Source: Stramenopiles sp. TOSAG23-2
Taxonomy: Eukaryota > Sar
Reading direction: 5' to 3'
DNA length: 32,936 nucleotides
NCBI GenBank assembly: GCA_900128395.1
Contig: LT649360.1
Coordinates: 1-32,936, forward strand
The notes under the pieces are model-generated. The model was given only the letters and a program-made list of their open reading frames with translations. It ran no database searches and had not been told where the DNA came from. Below are positions 9,157-17,825 of this stretch, piece after piece (the stretch's first letter is position 1; every line of letters starts with the position of its first letter). Both the position numbers and the translations under genes were made by a program.

Positions 9157-10194
9157 ATGCAATCAATAACATTGAATAATATAACGATACAACATTTAAT
9201 TGGTAAAGGAAAATATGGGGAGGTATATAAATGTAATAATAATGAGGGAAATAATAATATTGAATCTTATGCAATTAAAAAAATTAATAGAAAACAAGTG
9301 TCAAAAACAAAATCACAAATACAACATATATTTGCTGAAAAACAATGTTTAATGGAATGTACAGATTGTAAATATATTGTCAATTTAATTCAAACTCTTA
9401 AAGATGACGAATTTTTATATTTTTTAATGGAATTAATTGATGGTGAGCCCTTATTTCATTTTCTTCGAAATATATCTACATTAAAAATGATTCAAAATAA
9501 TTTTCAAATTCAACAACAAATAGGATATGAGATTTTATTAGCATTAGAATTTGTACATAAGAAAGGATTTCTATACCGCGATTTAAAGGCTAGTAATGTG
9601 TTGTTAGATTATAACGGGCATATAAAATTAATCGATTTTGGATATTCCAAAAAAATAGATGATGACAATCGTGCAAGTACTTTTTTAGGAACGTTACATT
9701 CGATGTCGCCAGAGATTTTATCTCCTGATGTTGATATTGAATATGGATATGAAGTTGACCATTGGGCTTTTGGTGTTATTATATATGAATTATTTATAGG
9801 TAAACCACCATATATAACCAATTCAAGAGAGGAAATGTTAAAAATTGCAAAAACAAGTTATGAAGAAATTATGGAAAAAGAATTTCAAACGATCGTAGAT
9901 GAAAAAGAAGGACAGGATAGTTCAGAAATATTTGCATCAAATGTATTGAATATTAAAGATTTATTAAATAAGATATGGAAACAAGTACCGAAGGAAAGAC
10001 TTGGATATTTGAATGGATTTGATGAGATGAAAAAACATCCATATTTCATGAATTATGACATCAATTCAGTAAATTCAAATATAGCAATGATAAATATGAT
10101 TAATGAATATAAACAAGTTCATGGTGGAGGAAATGATAAGAAGGATGTGATGTTAAATGAAAGTGTTGATCAAGAATTGTTTAAAGGTTTTTAA
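9157..10194 (+). CDS. AGC-type serine/threonine protein kinase
   Basis: A compact 345-residue kinase, mostly catalytic domain. Visible elements: glycine loop GKGKYGEV (16-23), Lys41 in YAIKKI, Glu61 of helix C, YRDLKASNVLL with Asp142, DFG at 160-162, activation segment STFLGTLHSMSPE (Thr175; the usual APE is SPE, 184-186) and DHWAFGV with Asp201. YRDLK, GHIKLIDFG and the ending FKGF, like the FxxF hydrophobic end of PKA catalytic subunits, point to the AGC group, closest in style to PKA/PKG. No regulatory cNMP, PH or C2 domain is attached. All catalytic residues are present, so activity is expected; the substrate and regulator are unknown. It is divergent from the zinc transporter gene. Confidence 0.92.
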   Translation: MQSITLNNITIQHLIGKGKYGEVYKCNNNEGNNNIESYAIKKINRKQVSKTKSQIQHIFAEKQCLMECTDCKYIVNLIQTLKDDEFLYFLMELIDGEPLFHFLRNISTLKMIQNNFQIQQQIGYEILLALEFVHKKGFLYRDLKASNVLLDYNGHIKLIDFGYSKKIDDDNRASTFLGTLHSMSPEILSPDVDIEYGYEVDHWAFGVIIYELFIGKPPYITNSREEMLKIAKTSYEEIMEKEFQTIVDEKEGQDSSEIFASNVLNIKDLLNKIWKQVPKERLGYLNGFDEMKKHPYFMNYDINSVNSNIAMINMINEYKQVHGGGNDKKDVMLNESVDQELFKGF

Positions 10195-10228
10195 AATCTT
10201 CGGTAAAATAAGATATTATGACATACGC

Positions 10229-10285
10229 TTCGTACGAAATATTATATATCATAAAATATTTTATACGAACGTTCGTATAAAATAT
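10229..10285. promoter_or_regulatory. TTCGTACGAA and a perfect 30-bp palindrome downstream of the kinase gene
   Basis: A 10-bp palindrome (10229-10238) is followed by a perfect 30-bp palindrome at 10256-10285, whose core is TATACGAACGTTCGTATA. It lies about 60 bp past the kinase stop in a convergent spacer. It could act as a gene-end or RNA hairpin signal or as a protein-binding site. Confidence 0.6.
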
Positions 10286-10397
10286 AATATATCATAGTCG
10301 GATAGTATAAAATAAATACGCGTGTTATATTATTTTATATTTTAATTATTTGCGTTTATTTGATCTACCGTTTTTAGTCTTTTAGATAAAAACTAGT

Positions 10398-10655
10398 TTA
10401 CCACTTCCGAATCGGTTCATTTAAATATCGTTTCATAATATCACGCTTGCCATCCAATTTCAAGTTTCTACATGCATATATAAAGAAACGTTCCCACTCT
10501 TCAATTGCTAATGTCGATTGAAACAATTTGCTTTTTGCATTTAAGATGTCTATTCTTACTTGATCTTTTTCTTCTTGAGTATTTGATGCGAGTTTTATTG
10601 CTAAATTTATATATTCTTCCAATGAGTAACTAATAAAACGACTTCCCATGTCCAT
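10398..10655 (-). pseudogene. GT41 / O-GlcNAc transferase-like C-terminal fragment
   Basis: The 85 codons resemble by eye the extreme C-terminus of GT41 glycosyltransferases (OGT/SPINDLY type): MGSRFISYSL, then EEYINLAIKLASN, then DILNAKSKLFQS and EEWERFF. In that family these residues close the catalytic domain; the TPR repeats and catalytic core would lie upstream. The frame remains open only to about 10690, where the sequence becomes the inverted MYND leader module (copy 3), so the rest of the gene is missing here. This is either a true gene remnant created by insertion or recombination, or a misassembly join. It cannot be functional as it stands. Confidence 0.45.
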
Positions 10656-10689
10656 AGCTCTATAAAATGATAATGTTAATCTTCCTACA

Positions 10690-11037
10690 TTGCCATGTTT
10701 CGACTGTTAACGACGCCATGATTAATCAACTATGTGTTTTTATATACGGACGGTACGTTTTCAATTGTCTTTTTATACGGTACTATCTTTGTCAATATGT
10801 GTTCAATTGTATGTCAATCGTTCTTGGTTATTATAATGTTTTCTTGTATGTTTTCATCATTGTATATTATGATCTCTGTATGTTGCAATGTGTACACAAG
10901 TCCGGATATATATATTCAGAGGTCATAAAAATGATCAATAATTTGTATAAGGTAGTTTGTGTGATTCGATGATCTCAGCAACTGGATAAGTACAGATTAG
11001 ATAGGTGTGAAATACTATTTACAATACCAAAAATGAG
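10690..11037 (-). repeat. MYND leader module, copy 3
   Basis: On the minus strand this repeats the leader found at 2343-2905, including ATG at 10719 and the codons MASLTVETWQC, then departs into the GT41-like fragment. It carries many substitutions and small indels relative to copies 1 and 2, so it is an older, independently evolving copy. The small frame from its ATG stops after about 19 codons. Confidence 0.75.
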
Positions 11038-11146
11038 GAGTTGTTGTTGTTGTTGCACGGAAAAGAATCCAGGGAGAATCTAATAATTTTGAATTAGTAG
11101 AATAAAAATTAAAAATACCTCCGTAAAGAGAAACAACAAGAATTGA

Positions 11147-11179
<33 letters not shown>

Positions 11180-11180
11180 T
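11147..11180. repeat. (TC)n(TA)n microsatellite upstream of WW-protein gene
   Basis: A pure TC run is followed directly by a TA run, 57-90 bp before the ATG at 11237. A very similar TC-then-TA tract lies at 22182-22202 upstream of the U-box/LRR gene. Confidence 0.8.
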
Positions 11181-11236
11181 ATTTCTCCATATCCCTTTCT
11201 CCCCCTCCCACCTTTCCCATCTCGAAAAGAATAATT

Positions 11237-13537
11237 ATGATGGAAGAACAACAACATGAAATGCCGGAAAGTTTAGAATATCTATCGGAACATATCATAA
11301 TTAATAACCCATTGGAACAATATTATTATCCATTGAAACTAAAACAAGATGACCTTTTATCACAATTTTTAATGTTCAAAAATGATATTCTAATACAACA
11401 ACAACAACGACAACAACAACAACAATCTAATGCAAAAGTCAAGTCAACGTCTAAATCCAAGTCCAATAAGACACCATCACCACCACGGAATAAAAATAAT
11501 CTCGATGTAGCATCTCGTTTAATAGAAAAACAAAAAATAAAAGAAGCAAAATTAGAAAAATTGCGTCAAGAAAAATTAAATAAAATAGAAGCAGAAAGAA
11601 AAGCTAATACACCAGTTATGTCCCAAAAATCAAGACAAATAATGAAACATAGGGTACACACCCCAACTACATTGTATGATCGTCATCATGCTATGAAAGA
11701 AGTGCAAGTTAAAAAAAAGCAGCGTTTGAAAGAAATTATAGACCAGGAAAAAATGAAAGAAATGAAAAATTCACCATCTATCAATCAAGCTAGTAAAAAA
11801 ATGGCAAAACGTGGTGTTGATAAAATGATGGAATGGGAGAAAAAACGTCAAGCTAAATTAGAAAAATTAAAGCAAGAAAAAATTGAAAGAGAAAAAAGTC
11901 ATGTCATTTTACCAAAAGCGTCGAAAAAATCAGAGAAAATATTATTAAAAAAGAAAAGACAATTAAAGAAGCAAAAAGAGGAAAGGGAAAAATTAATGCG
12001 CCAACAAGAAAAAACACAGCAAATGCAAGTTGTAATAGAGGAAGAAGAAAATGACTATGATAATATTATTGAATCATTCCATACTACTAATAACACGAAT
12101 AATCACAAATTGTCTCCAACTTCAGCGGCTGCTAAACGTTTATTTGAACAGGCAAAAATGCAACAAAGACGTAAAGAAGAATTGGCAAATGAAATTCAAT
12201 TTTCACATAGTCCAAAATTAATTTCACGTTCAAAAAATTATAAAAGAAACAATAACAATGATAGAACAAATAAAATTGATGTATCCGATAGATTATATCG
12301 TCTTGCAAAGAAACGAGAAGTTCAAGCACATCATAAGCAGTTTATGAAAGAACAATTAGAAGTAATAGATAAAGAATCCGGTCGAGAATTGTTTAAACCA
12401 AAAATAAATAAAAGATCGAAAAAGATTATGCAAAATAAAGCATCATATGATTGGAGAGATGAACTTCCAGTTGAAGATAGATTGTATACTACTGGAATTA
12501 AATATAATAAGAAAAAAGAAAATGAACGAAGAAAACATGCACAAATGGTTAAAGCTAAAATGGAAAATAAACATATTAGTCTCAATAGTGAAATACTTGC
12601 TGATAGGCGAGCAAAGAAACGGAATGATAATTGTAACAAAAAAAAATCGAATATAGGCTTTCAAAGACCAATCGGTAATGTAAAACAATCAACATTAAAT
12701 TCAATAGTGCGACCCACGTTTCAACCAAATATTGATGATGTTGGTAAAAATGATAATAATATGAAGAAGAAAAATATTCAAAAAAAAGCCCCGCCATCAT
12801 CACCATCTGTTAAAGCCAAACCATTGATCTCCAAACAGGAAAAAGAAACGTATATAAAATATCAAAAGAATCAAGCAAAAATGGTACAAACTGCGAAGCG
12901 GAAAAAAGAAAGCGCAAAAATTCATAATCTGGTGAAAAATCGTATATTTAGCAAAAATATGGATAAATCATCTATTGGAAAGAACTATAATAATAGTATT
13001 AATAATAATAATAGAAATGAACGGAGAGTATCATCTGGTCAACGAAAAAAATTAAAGAAAAAAACAAATAGTCACATCATTGATGACAATGATGTAGTAC
13101 AATCAAAGTTACGAAACAAGTTATTTGGCTCCAGTGTATATACCACCAGCAAAAATGGTAATGAAAATCCTGAAAAAAAAATTATTCTTACTGCAGATGA
13201 AGCTGCTATGAGCTATGTTGATAGATTAAATCTGATAAATAAAAAAAATAATATTCCATATGTTAATAATATGGAAGTTCCGAATTATTATTATGAAGAA
13301 GAAAAAGACGAAGAAGATGATGACAATAATATTATTAATCCATATTTCAATTCAAGCGACAAAAGTACAGGAAGTACGGAAAGGGCGATGCATACCAACT
13401 TACCACTTTCACGTTCAAATGCAAATACTAATGATGAAGATGATCCGGACGATTGGAAAGAATATGTATCTAGCGCTGGGTATGTGTATTATTACAATGA
13501 AAAAAGAAATATAACACAATGGGAGAAACCCATGTAA
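11237..13537 (+). CDS. coiled-coil protein with C-terminal WW domain
   Basis: A 766-residue, highly basic, largely helical protein. Two motif types recur: an SxxSKK/RSKKI type (PVMSQKSRQIMKH, PSINQASKKMAKR, SPKLISRSKNYKR, FKPKINKRSKKIM) and a VxDRLY type (NLDVASRLI, IDVSDRLYRLA, LPVEDRLYTTG), separated by Lys/Glu/Gln coiled coils. Such alternating motifs occur in large uncharacterised protist proteins, possibly cytoskeletal; that is inference. The last 30 residues are a WW domain (DDWKEYVSSAGYVYYYNEKR, ending QWEKP), which binds Pro-rich peptides. A Gln run sits near residue 55. ATG at 11237 is followed immediately by a second ATG. It is convergent with the PH gene. Confidence 0.85.
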   Translation: MMEEQQHEMPESLEYLSEHIIINNPLEQYYYPLKLKQDDLLSQFLMFKNDILIQQQQRQQQQQSNAKVKSTSKSKSNKTPSPPRNKNNLDVASRLIEKQKIKEAKLEKLRQEKLNKIEAERKANTPVMSQKSRQIMKHRVHTPTTLYDRHHAMKEVQVKKKQRLKEIIDQEKMKEMKNSPSINQASKKMAKRGVDKMMEWEKKRQAKLEKLKQEKIEREKSHVILPKASKKSEKILLKKKRQLKKQKEEREKLMRQQEKTQQMQVVIEEEENDYDNIIESFHTTNNTNNHKLSPTSAAAKRLFEQAKMQQRRKEELANEIQFSHSPKLISRSKNYKRNNNNDRTNKIDVSDRLYRLAKKREVQAHHKQFMKEQLEVIDKESGRELFKPKINKRSKKIMQNKASYDWRDELPVEDRLYTTGIKYNKKKENERRKHAQMVKAKMENKHISLNSEILADRRAKKRNDNCNKKKSNIGFQRPIGNVKQSTLNSIVRPTFQPNIDDVGKNDNNMKKKNIQKKAPPSSPSVKAKPLISKQEKETYIKYQKNQAKMVQTAKRKKESAKIHNLVKNRIFSKNMDKSSIGKNYNNSINNNNRNERRVSSGQRKKLKKKTNSHIIDDNDVVQSKLRNKLFGSSVYTTSKNGNENPEKKIILTADEAAMSYVDRLNLINKKNNIPYVNNMEVPNYYYEEEKDEEDDDNNIINPYFNSSDKSTGSTERAMHTNLPLSRSNANTNDEDDPDDWKEYVSSAGYVYYYNEKRNITQWEKPM

Positions 13538-13944
13538 CTGTTTCAATTACGCTGTCATAATTAATACGTATAATTTACGATGTACGTATATTTTTTTTAA
13601 TTTTTAACTTAAATCAATTGTACATCATTTTGCATATATACGTACATCATATCATAAAAAAAAATAAAAAAAAAATATATATAATATATAAAATGTTCTC
13701 TTACTCATATATTATATATATACGAGTTCGTATAAAAAAAAGTACGAACATTCGTTCTAGAGGAATTATCAAATGATGAGTAAATTAAAAAATAACTTAA
13801 TGCATTAATTAATATAATATTAATATTTATTTTAATATTTTTTAAAAATTAAAAAACATTACATGACATATTATTTGTACAAACTTCTAAAAATAAAAAT
13901 ACACGGCACGCACACACAAACATACAACTCTGCACCACGTCAGA
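13538..13944. other. convergent 3' spacer with TACGA/TCGTA inverted repeats
   Basis: 407 bp between two convergent genes, very AT-rich. It contains TACGA at 13576, the inverted repeat TACGAGTTCGTA at 13721-13732 and ACGAACATTCGT at 13744-13755. No ORF or RNA gene recognised. Confidence 0.55.
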
Positions 13945-14619
13945 TCATTGCACAATACAACATAAACATTTATTTGCCTCTGCTTTCAAACTGCTTTTTG
14001 CATCATCATCAAATTCTGTTTCAACAGCAATTGCTGATGCTGTTCTATTCATAGTACGGCGTGTACTACTTTGTTTTCCATCTTCTTGATCAGATTTTCT
14101 TAGATTAAGTGGAATTAATTTATTCTTGGTATTTCCATTTGGATTATACGGAATTGTAGACATTCTTGCATTCATGACAATTCTCTCTCTTTTCTTTTTC
14201 TTTTCAATATATTCAGAACTTAATTCATGCAAACATTTAACCCATTCTTCCGCTTTGGATGGTGATTCAGCTTCAAAAAAATATTTTCGATATGGATTTT
14301 CGTCATATTCATCACCGTTATCAGCTTTTGTTACCAGTCTAAATCGAATCTTGTTTTTCTTTTTATTATCACTATTATCAAATTTACAAGACACTATGGA
14401 GTCAAATGGAATTTTTTTCAATACAGGCGAATCCTCCGTTTTTGAATAAAGTAACGCCCGTTCCACATTATTAACTTGAAAGTACCTAGAGTTCCAAATA
14501 GTACGACCAAATCTAACACCTTTTGTCTTCTTCTTTTTAAGATATCCTTCTTTTACAACTGGAATAACATCCGCGGCCAAATCCTCTAAATCTAAATTAA
14601 AATCATCAACACCAGCCAT
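13945..14619 (-). CDS. PH-domain protein with CaaX prenylation signal
   Basis: The 224-residue product has one pleckstrin-homology domain (about 22-138): KEGYLKKKKTKG start, RYFQV strand, central strands, and the invariant C-terminal helix Trp at AEEWVKCL (Trp126). The Lys-rich first loop would suit phosphoinositide binding. The tail ends CLCCIVQ: CIVQ fits a CaaX box (Cys, aliphatic, aliphatic, Gln), and the cysteines just before it are candidates for palmitoylation. The protein is therefore expected at a membrane, held by lipid anchor plus PH domain. A Ser/Thr/Arg-rich linker lies between. ATG at 14617-14619 is the first in frame. Partners are not known. Confidence 0.88.
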   Translation of the reverse strand: MAGVDDFNLDLEDLAADVIPVVKEGYLKKKKTKGVRFGRTIWNSRYFQVNNVERALLYSKTEDSPVLKKIPFDSIVSCKFDNSDNKKKNKIRFRLVTKADNGDEYDENPYRKYFFEAESPSKAEEWVKCLHELSSEYIEKKKKRERIVMNARMSTIPYNPNGNTKNKLIPLNLRKSDQEDGKQSSTRRTMNRTASAIAVETEFDDDAKSSLKAEANKCLCCIVQ

Positions 14620-15401
14620 GATGTATTATTACAATATTATTACTATCTGTATAAATGTGTATATATTGAATGACAAATAATAAAAATGAATTATAAACCA
14701 AAGATGAATATACAAAATGCCACAATATTATTTTATATAACACTCACAACAACCATAACAATCACAAGTTGACAAATAGCACTTGTGATATCTATATGCA
14801 TACCAAAAATTAATTAATTCCCTGCCCTGAAGTGTGTGGGTGTCAATAATGTATCTTGTGTTTCTATATGTTGTTTTTAATATTATAAGGATCTATTTAT
14901 GTGTAATATTGTAGTATAATATCTTATAGTGTTTATAGTGTAAAAGTTTCTATTAATGTAGTTAAATTTCACTTAGCAGCTGAGTGTGTACACTTCAAAG
15001 GGTGTGGCAAGATTATAGCGAAGTGATCACTCTTCCAATTTTCCAAATGGCTTCCAAAACTATTCAACAGGAATTTTGACTACAAGTTAAATTTTCAATT
15101 ATTTCATAGGTAAATATTTTCATTATGAAAAAGTAAAAAAAATCGGAGGTGTAAAGATAATAATAGTTGCAATACAGGCAAATACCATTATTTTATTAAA
15201 ATAGCGTCACGAGCATCCCGATTCATTATCTGTCTATATAGATATGTAAACCTGGTATAATTTAGAATAAAAAAAAGAAAAGAATATAATTAGAATAATG
15301 ACTATACTGTGTATATATTAGAATAAAAAAAAGAAAAGAATATAATAACATATGCATATATATATGTATATAGATAGATAACCAATAATTTAAAAAAAAA
15401 A
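14620..15401. promoter_or_regulatory. long divergent intergenic region (PH gene / ankyrin gene)
   Basis: 782 bp without a credible ORF. It holds a 17-bp imperfect palindrome at 14970-14986 (CACTTAGCAGCTGAGTG) overlapping GTGTACAC at 14986-14993, and a 29-bp exact direct repeat (15262-15290 and 15318-15346, period 56) close to the ankyrin start codon. No tRNA or rRNA recognised. Confidence 0.5.
15262..15346. repeat. direct repeat of 29 bp, period 56
   Basis: TTAGAATAAAAAAAAGAAAA and the following AGAATATAAT occur twice, 56 bp apart, just upstream of the ankyrin gene ATG. Low complexity but otherwise exact. Confidence 0.75.
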
Positions 15402-17582
15402 ATGGCATCGATTGCAAATAATAACGTTCCTGATGACGAGAGAAGAGGCAAAGATGCAAACGACATCGTAACACTTAGCCAACTATATTCACAAAAGTTA
15501 CAAATATCACCATCAAATGCTACAAGGTTAATTAATAACCATCAAATATTACTAACATTAGGAAATAATGGTATACTGTTAGTTCAAGATATTGTCAATA
15601 TTATAAAAGAGGAAAATGAAGAAGAAGCTCGAAAACGTGAGGCAAACTATTTAGTTCGAGGTCAATTTGCGCGTAAAGATACATATACATTTTATTTAAA
15701 ATATGAAAGAATGTATCAAGATGCATTAATAGCTTCAAATATTCAAGCAACTGGTAAAAAAGGTAAAATTATTAAGAAAGATATTTTACGTGCAATGAAT
15801 AATCATCATAATGGCAATGCTGTTGACGATAACAATAACAATAAAATTAATATTGTCGATCAATCGTTTATTGATATATTACCAAGTGGGGGTGCTGGAC
15901 AAGTTATTGTCCATGCTATACTTGAGATGTTAGATATGAAATCATTAAGTTCATTGATATATTCATCCTTTATTCAATTGTTTTGTAAAGATCGACATGA
16001 TTTTACGTTGGATCAATTGTGTAAAAGGATACAATGTTAGATATGAAATCATTAAGTTCATTGATATATTCATCCTTTATTCAATTGTTTTGTAAAGATC
16101 GACATGATTTTACGTTGGATCAATTGTGTAAAAGGATACAATATCCGTATAAAATAATATTTGTACAAAATTTGACAGAAAAATTGTATAGAGATACTAC
16201 TCATTCCGAGAGTTACGGAGACGCGTATTTATCTTATGTATTAACCATGGATAGAGTAGAGGATTTCGGTGAAATGGTTAAGCATTTTCGTCTATTACAT
16301 CTAGATATAAACGCACAGGTTCCTTTTAATGGTAAAACTATTGTACACCAGCTAAGAGACATCTATCTACTATCTGACGTGTTGGGAATCCATGTAGGGG
16401 AATCAATATTGAAATTACCTAATATCGATCTAAATATTAAAGACAAACATGGTAATACGCCGTTGTTGTCTTTTTATTTAAATGGAGTAGACGATGATGA
16501 TAAATGCGTAGTTGCATTAAAGCAAAATGGAGGGGAGACTGGTCTCCCGCCATTACTTGAAGCTTCATGCTTGAATAATTTAGATGAAGTGAAAAAGCTT
16601 TTAAACAAAGATGATATCGACATTAATCAAACAGACGAGATGGGCCGAACAGCATTACATTTCGCATCATACATGGGACATACTGAGATTGGGAAACATT
16701 TGCTCTTAACCGATGATATCGACGTTAACAAAACTTGCAGTGTACCTGATTGGAATGATCTGGTTTACGAACTGGTTTACGAACTGGGGGAATGTGGGCT
16801 CACACCAATAAACATAAAATTTCGCATCATACATGGGACATACTGAGATTGGGAAACATTTGCTCTTAACCGATGATATCGACGTTAACAAAACTTGCAG
16901 TGTACCTGATTGGAATGATCTGGTTTACGAACTGGTTTACGAACTGGGGGAATGTGGGCTCACACCAATAAACATCGCAGCATTCTATGGACATTACGAA
17001 ATTTGTGAGTTATTGCTCAGCCATCCTAAGCTGGATTCTATAAACAAAATAGATGAAATCCATGGGCGTACGGTGTTGCATTATGCAGTAATAGGAGCAA
17101 GAGAGAAACTTGTTAGATTATTGTTGAATTATCCTAATATTGATTTGAGAATAGTAGACCGTAGTCGTGATAGAACACCGTGGAAGTACGCCTGGGAATG
17201 TGGGCTCACACCAATAAACATCGCAGCATTCTATGGACATTACGAAATTTGTGAGTTATTGCTCAGCCATCCTAAGCTGGATTCTATAAACAAAATAGAT
17301 GAAATCCATGGGCGTACGGTGTTGCATTATGCAGTAATAGGAGCAAGAGAGAAACTTGTTAGATTATTGTTGAATTATCCTAATATTGATTTGAGAATAG
17401 TAGACCGTAGTCGTGATAGAACACCGTGGAAGTACGCCTGGGGTCAAGGAGCGACGACTCTTATGAAACTATTAGAAGAAAGGGGAGGTGGTAGTAAAGG
17501 GGAATTTGAAATCGACGCTCATAGTTCTGAAGAGGAGCGGACAACAGATGATGATGATGATGATTCAGATTCATCTCAATGA
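15402..17582 (+). CDS. ankyrin-repeat protein, frame broken by three exact internal duplications
   Basis: From ATG 15402 the product starts with a non-repeat domain of about 200 residues (helical, QLYSQKLQISPSNATRLI, then ILPSGGAGQVIVHAILEMLD), followed by ankyrin repeats (GRTALHFASYMGHTEIGKHLL, LTPINIAAFYGHYEICELLL, GRTVLHYAVIGAREKLVRLLL) and an acidic Ser/Asp tail. Three tandem duplications interrupt it: period 107 (from 15927), period 160 (from 16659) and period 246 (from 16948). The first two shift the frame, so the sequence reads as three overlapping frames (15402-16040, 16034-16846, 16833-17582); omitting one copy of each makes a single open frame. The 246-bp unit stays in frame and doubles an 82-residue ankyrin segment. 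Ankyrin repeats bind proteins; the partner is unknown. Convergent with the cysteine peptidase gene. Confidence 0.8.
15927..16142. repeat. exact tandem duplication, period 107 bp (in ankyrin gene)
   Basis: Bases from 15927 recur from 16034, identical to about 16142, with 2-3 bp of shared sequence at the junction. The period is not a multiple of three and creates a TAG soon after the junction (stop at 16038-16040). Confidence 0.95.
16659..16975. repeat. exact tandem duplication, period 160 bp (in ankyrin gene)
   Basis: Bases 16659-16815 recur at 16819-16975, with AAA between copies. The shift breaks the frame; the first frame ends at 16846. Each copy also contains a short in-frame repeat (CTGGTTTACGAA twice). 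Confidence 0.95.
16948..17442. repeat. exact tandem duplication, period 246 bp (in-frame ankyrin unit)
   Basis: Bases from 16948 recur from 17194, identical to 17442, with GGG shared at the junction. 246 bp is 82 codons, so the frame stays open and two ankyrin repeats are doubled without any amino-acid change. Confidence 0.95.
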
Positions 17583-17715
17583 TTCGTCGGATGGCAATTA
17601 AAAGTGTATTACACAGTGTGTGTTTTAAAAAAAATATGATATTATTATGCACCATTTTGTACAAATATTTTAGACGCGTGTAAATGCTTTTAAACTTTCC
17701 CCTCTCTGTGTTTTC

Positions 17716-17730
17716 TACGAGTACATCGTA
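17716..17730. promoter_or_regulatory. TACGA-N5-TCGTA inverted repeat in convergent 3' spacer
   Basis: TACGAGTACATCGTA lies between the ankyrin gene and the peptidase gene, both of which end here. It matches the motif class seen at other gene ends in the window. Confidence 0.5.
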
Positions 17731-17825
17731 AATTTTTTTGAACTCTCACTAGCACGCACTGCATTGCCACTACAAGTTTTAGACGATAAATATAAATCTA
17801 ATAAAAAATGATATCAAATTTTTTC

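Noticed and set aside
10667-10972. ORF of about 100 codons across the leader module copy 3
   Set aside because: It reads antisense leader and start-codon sequence; a similar shadow occurs at 3836-4033.
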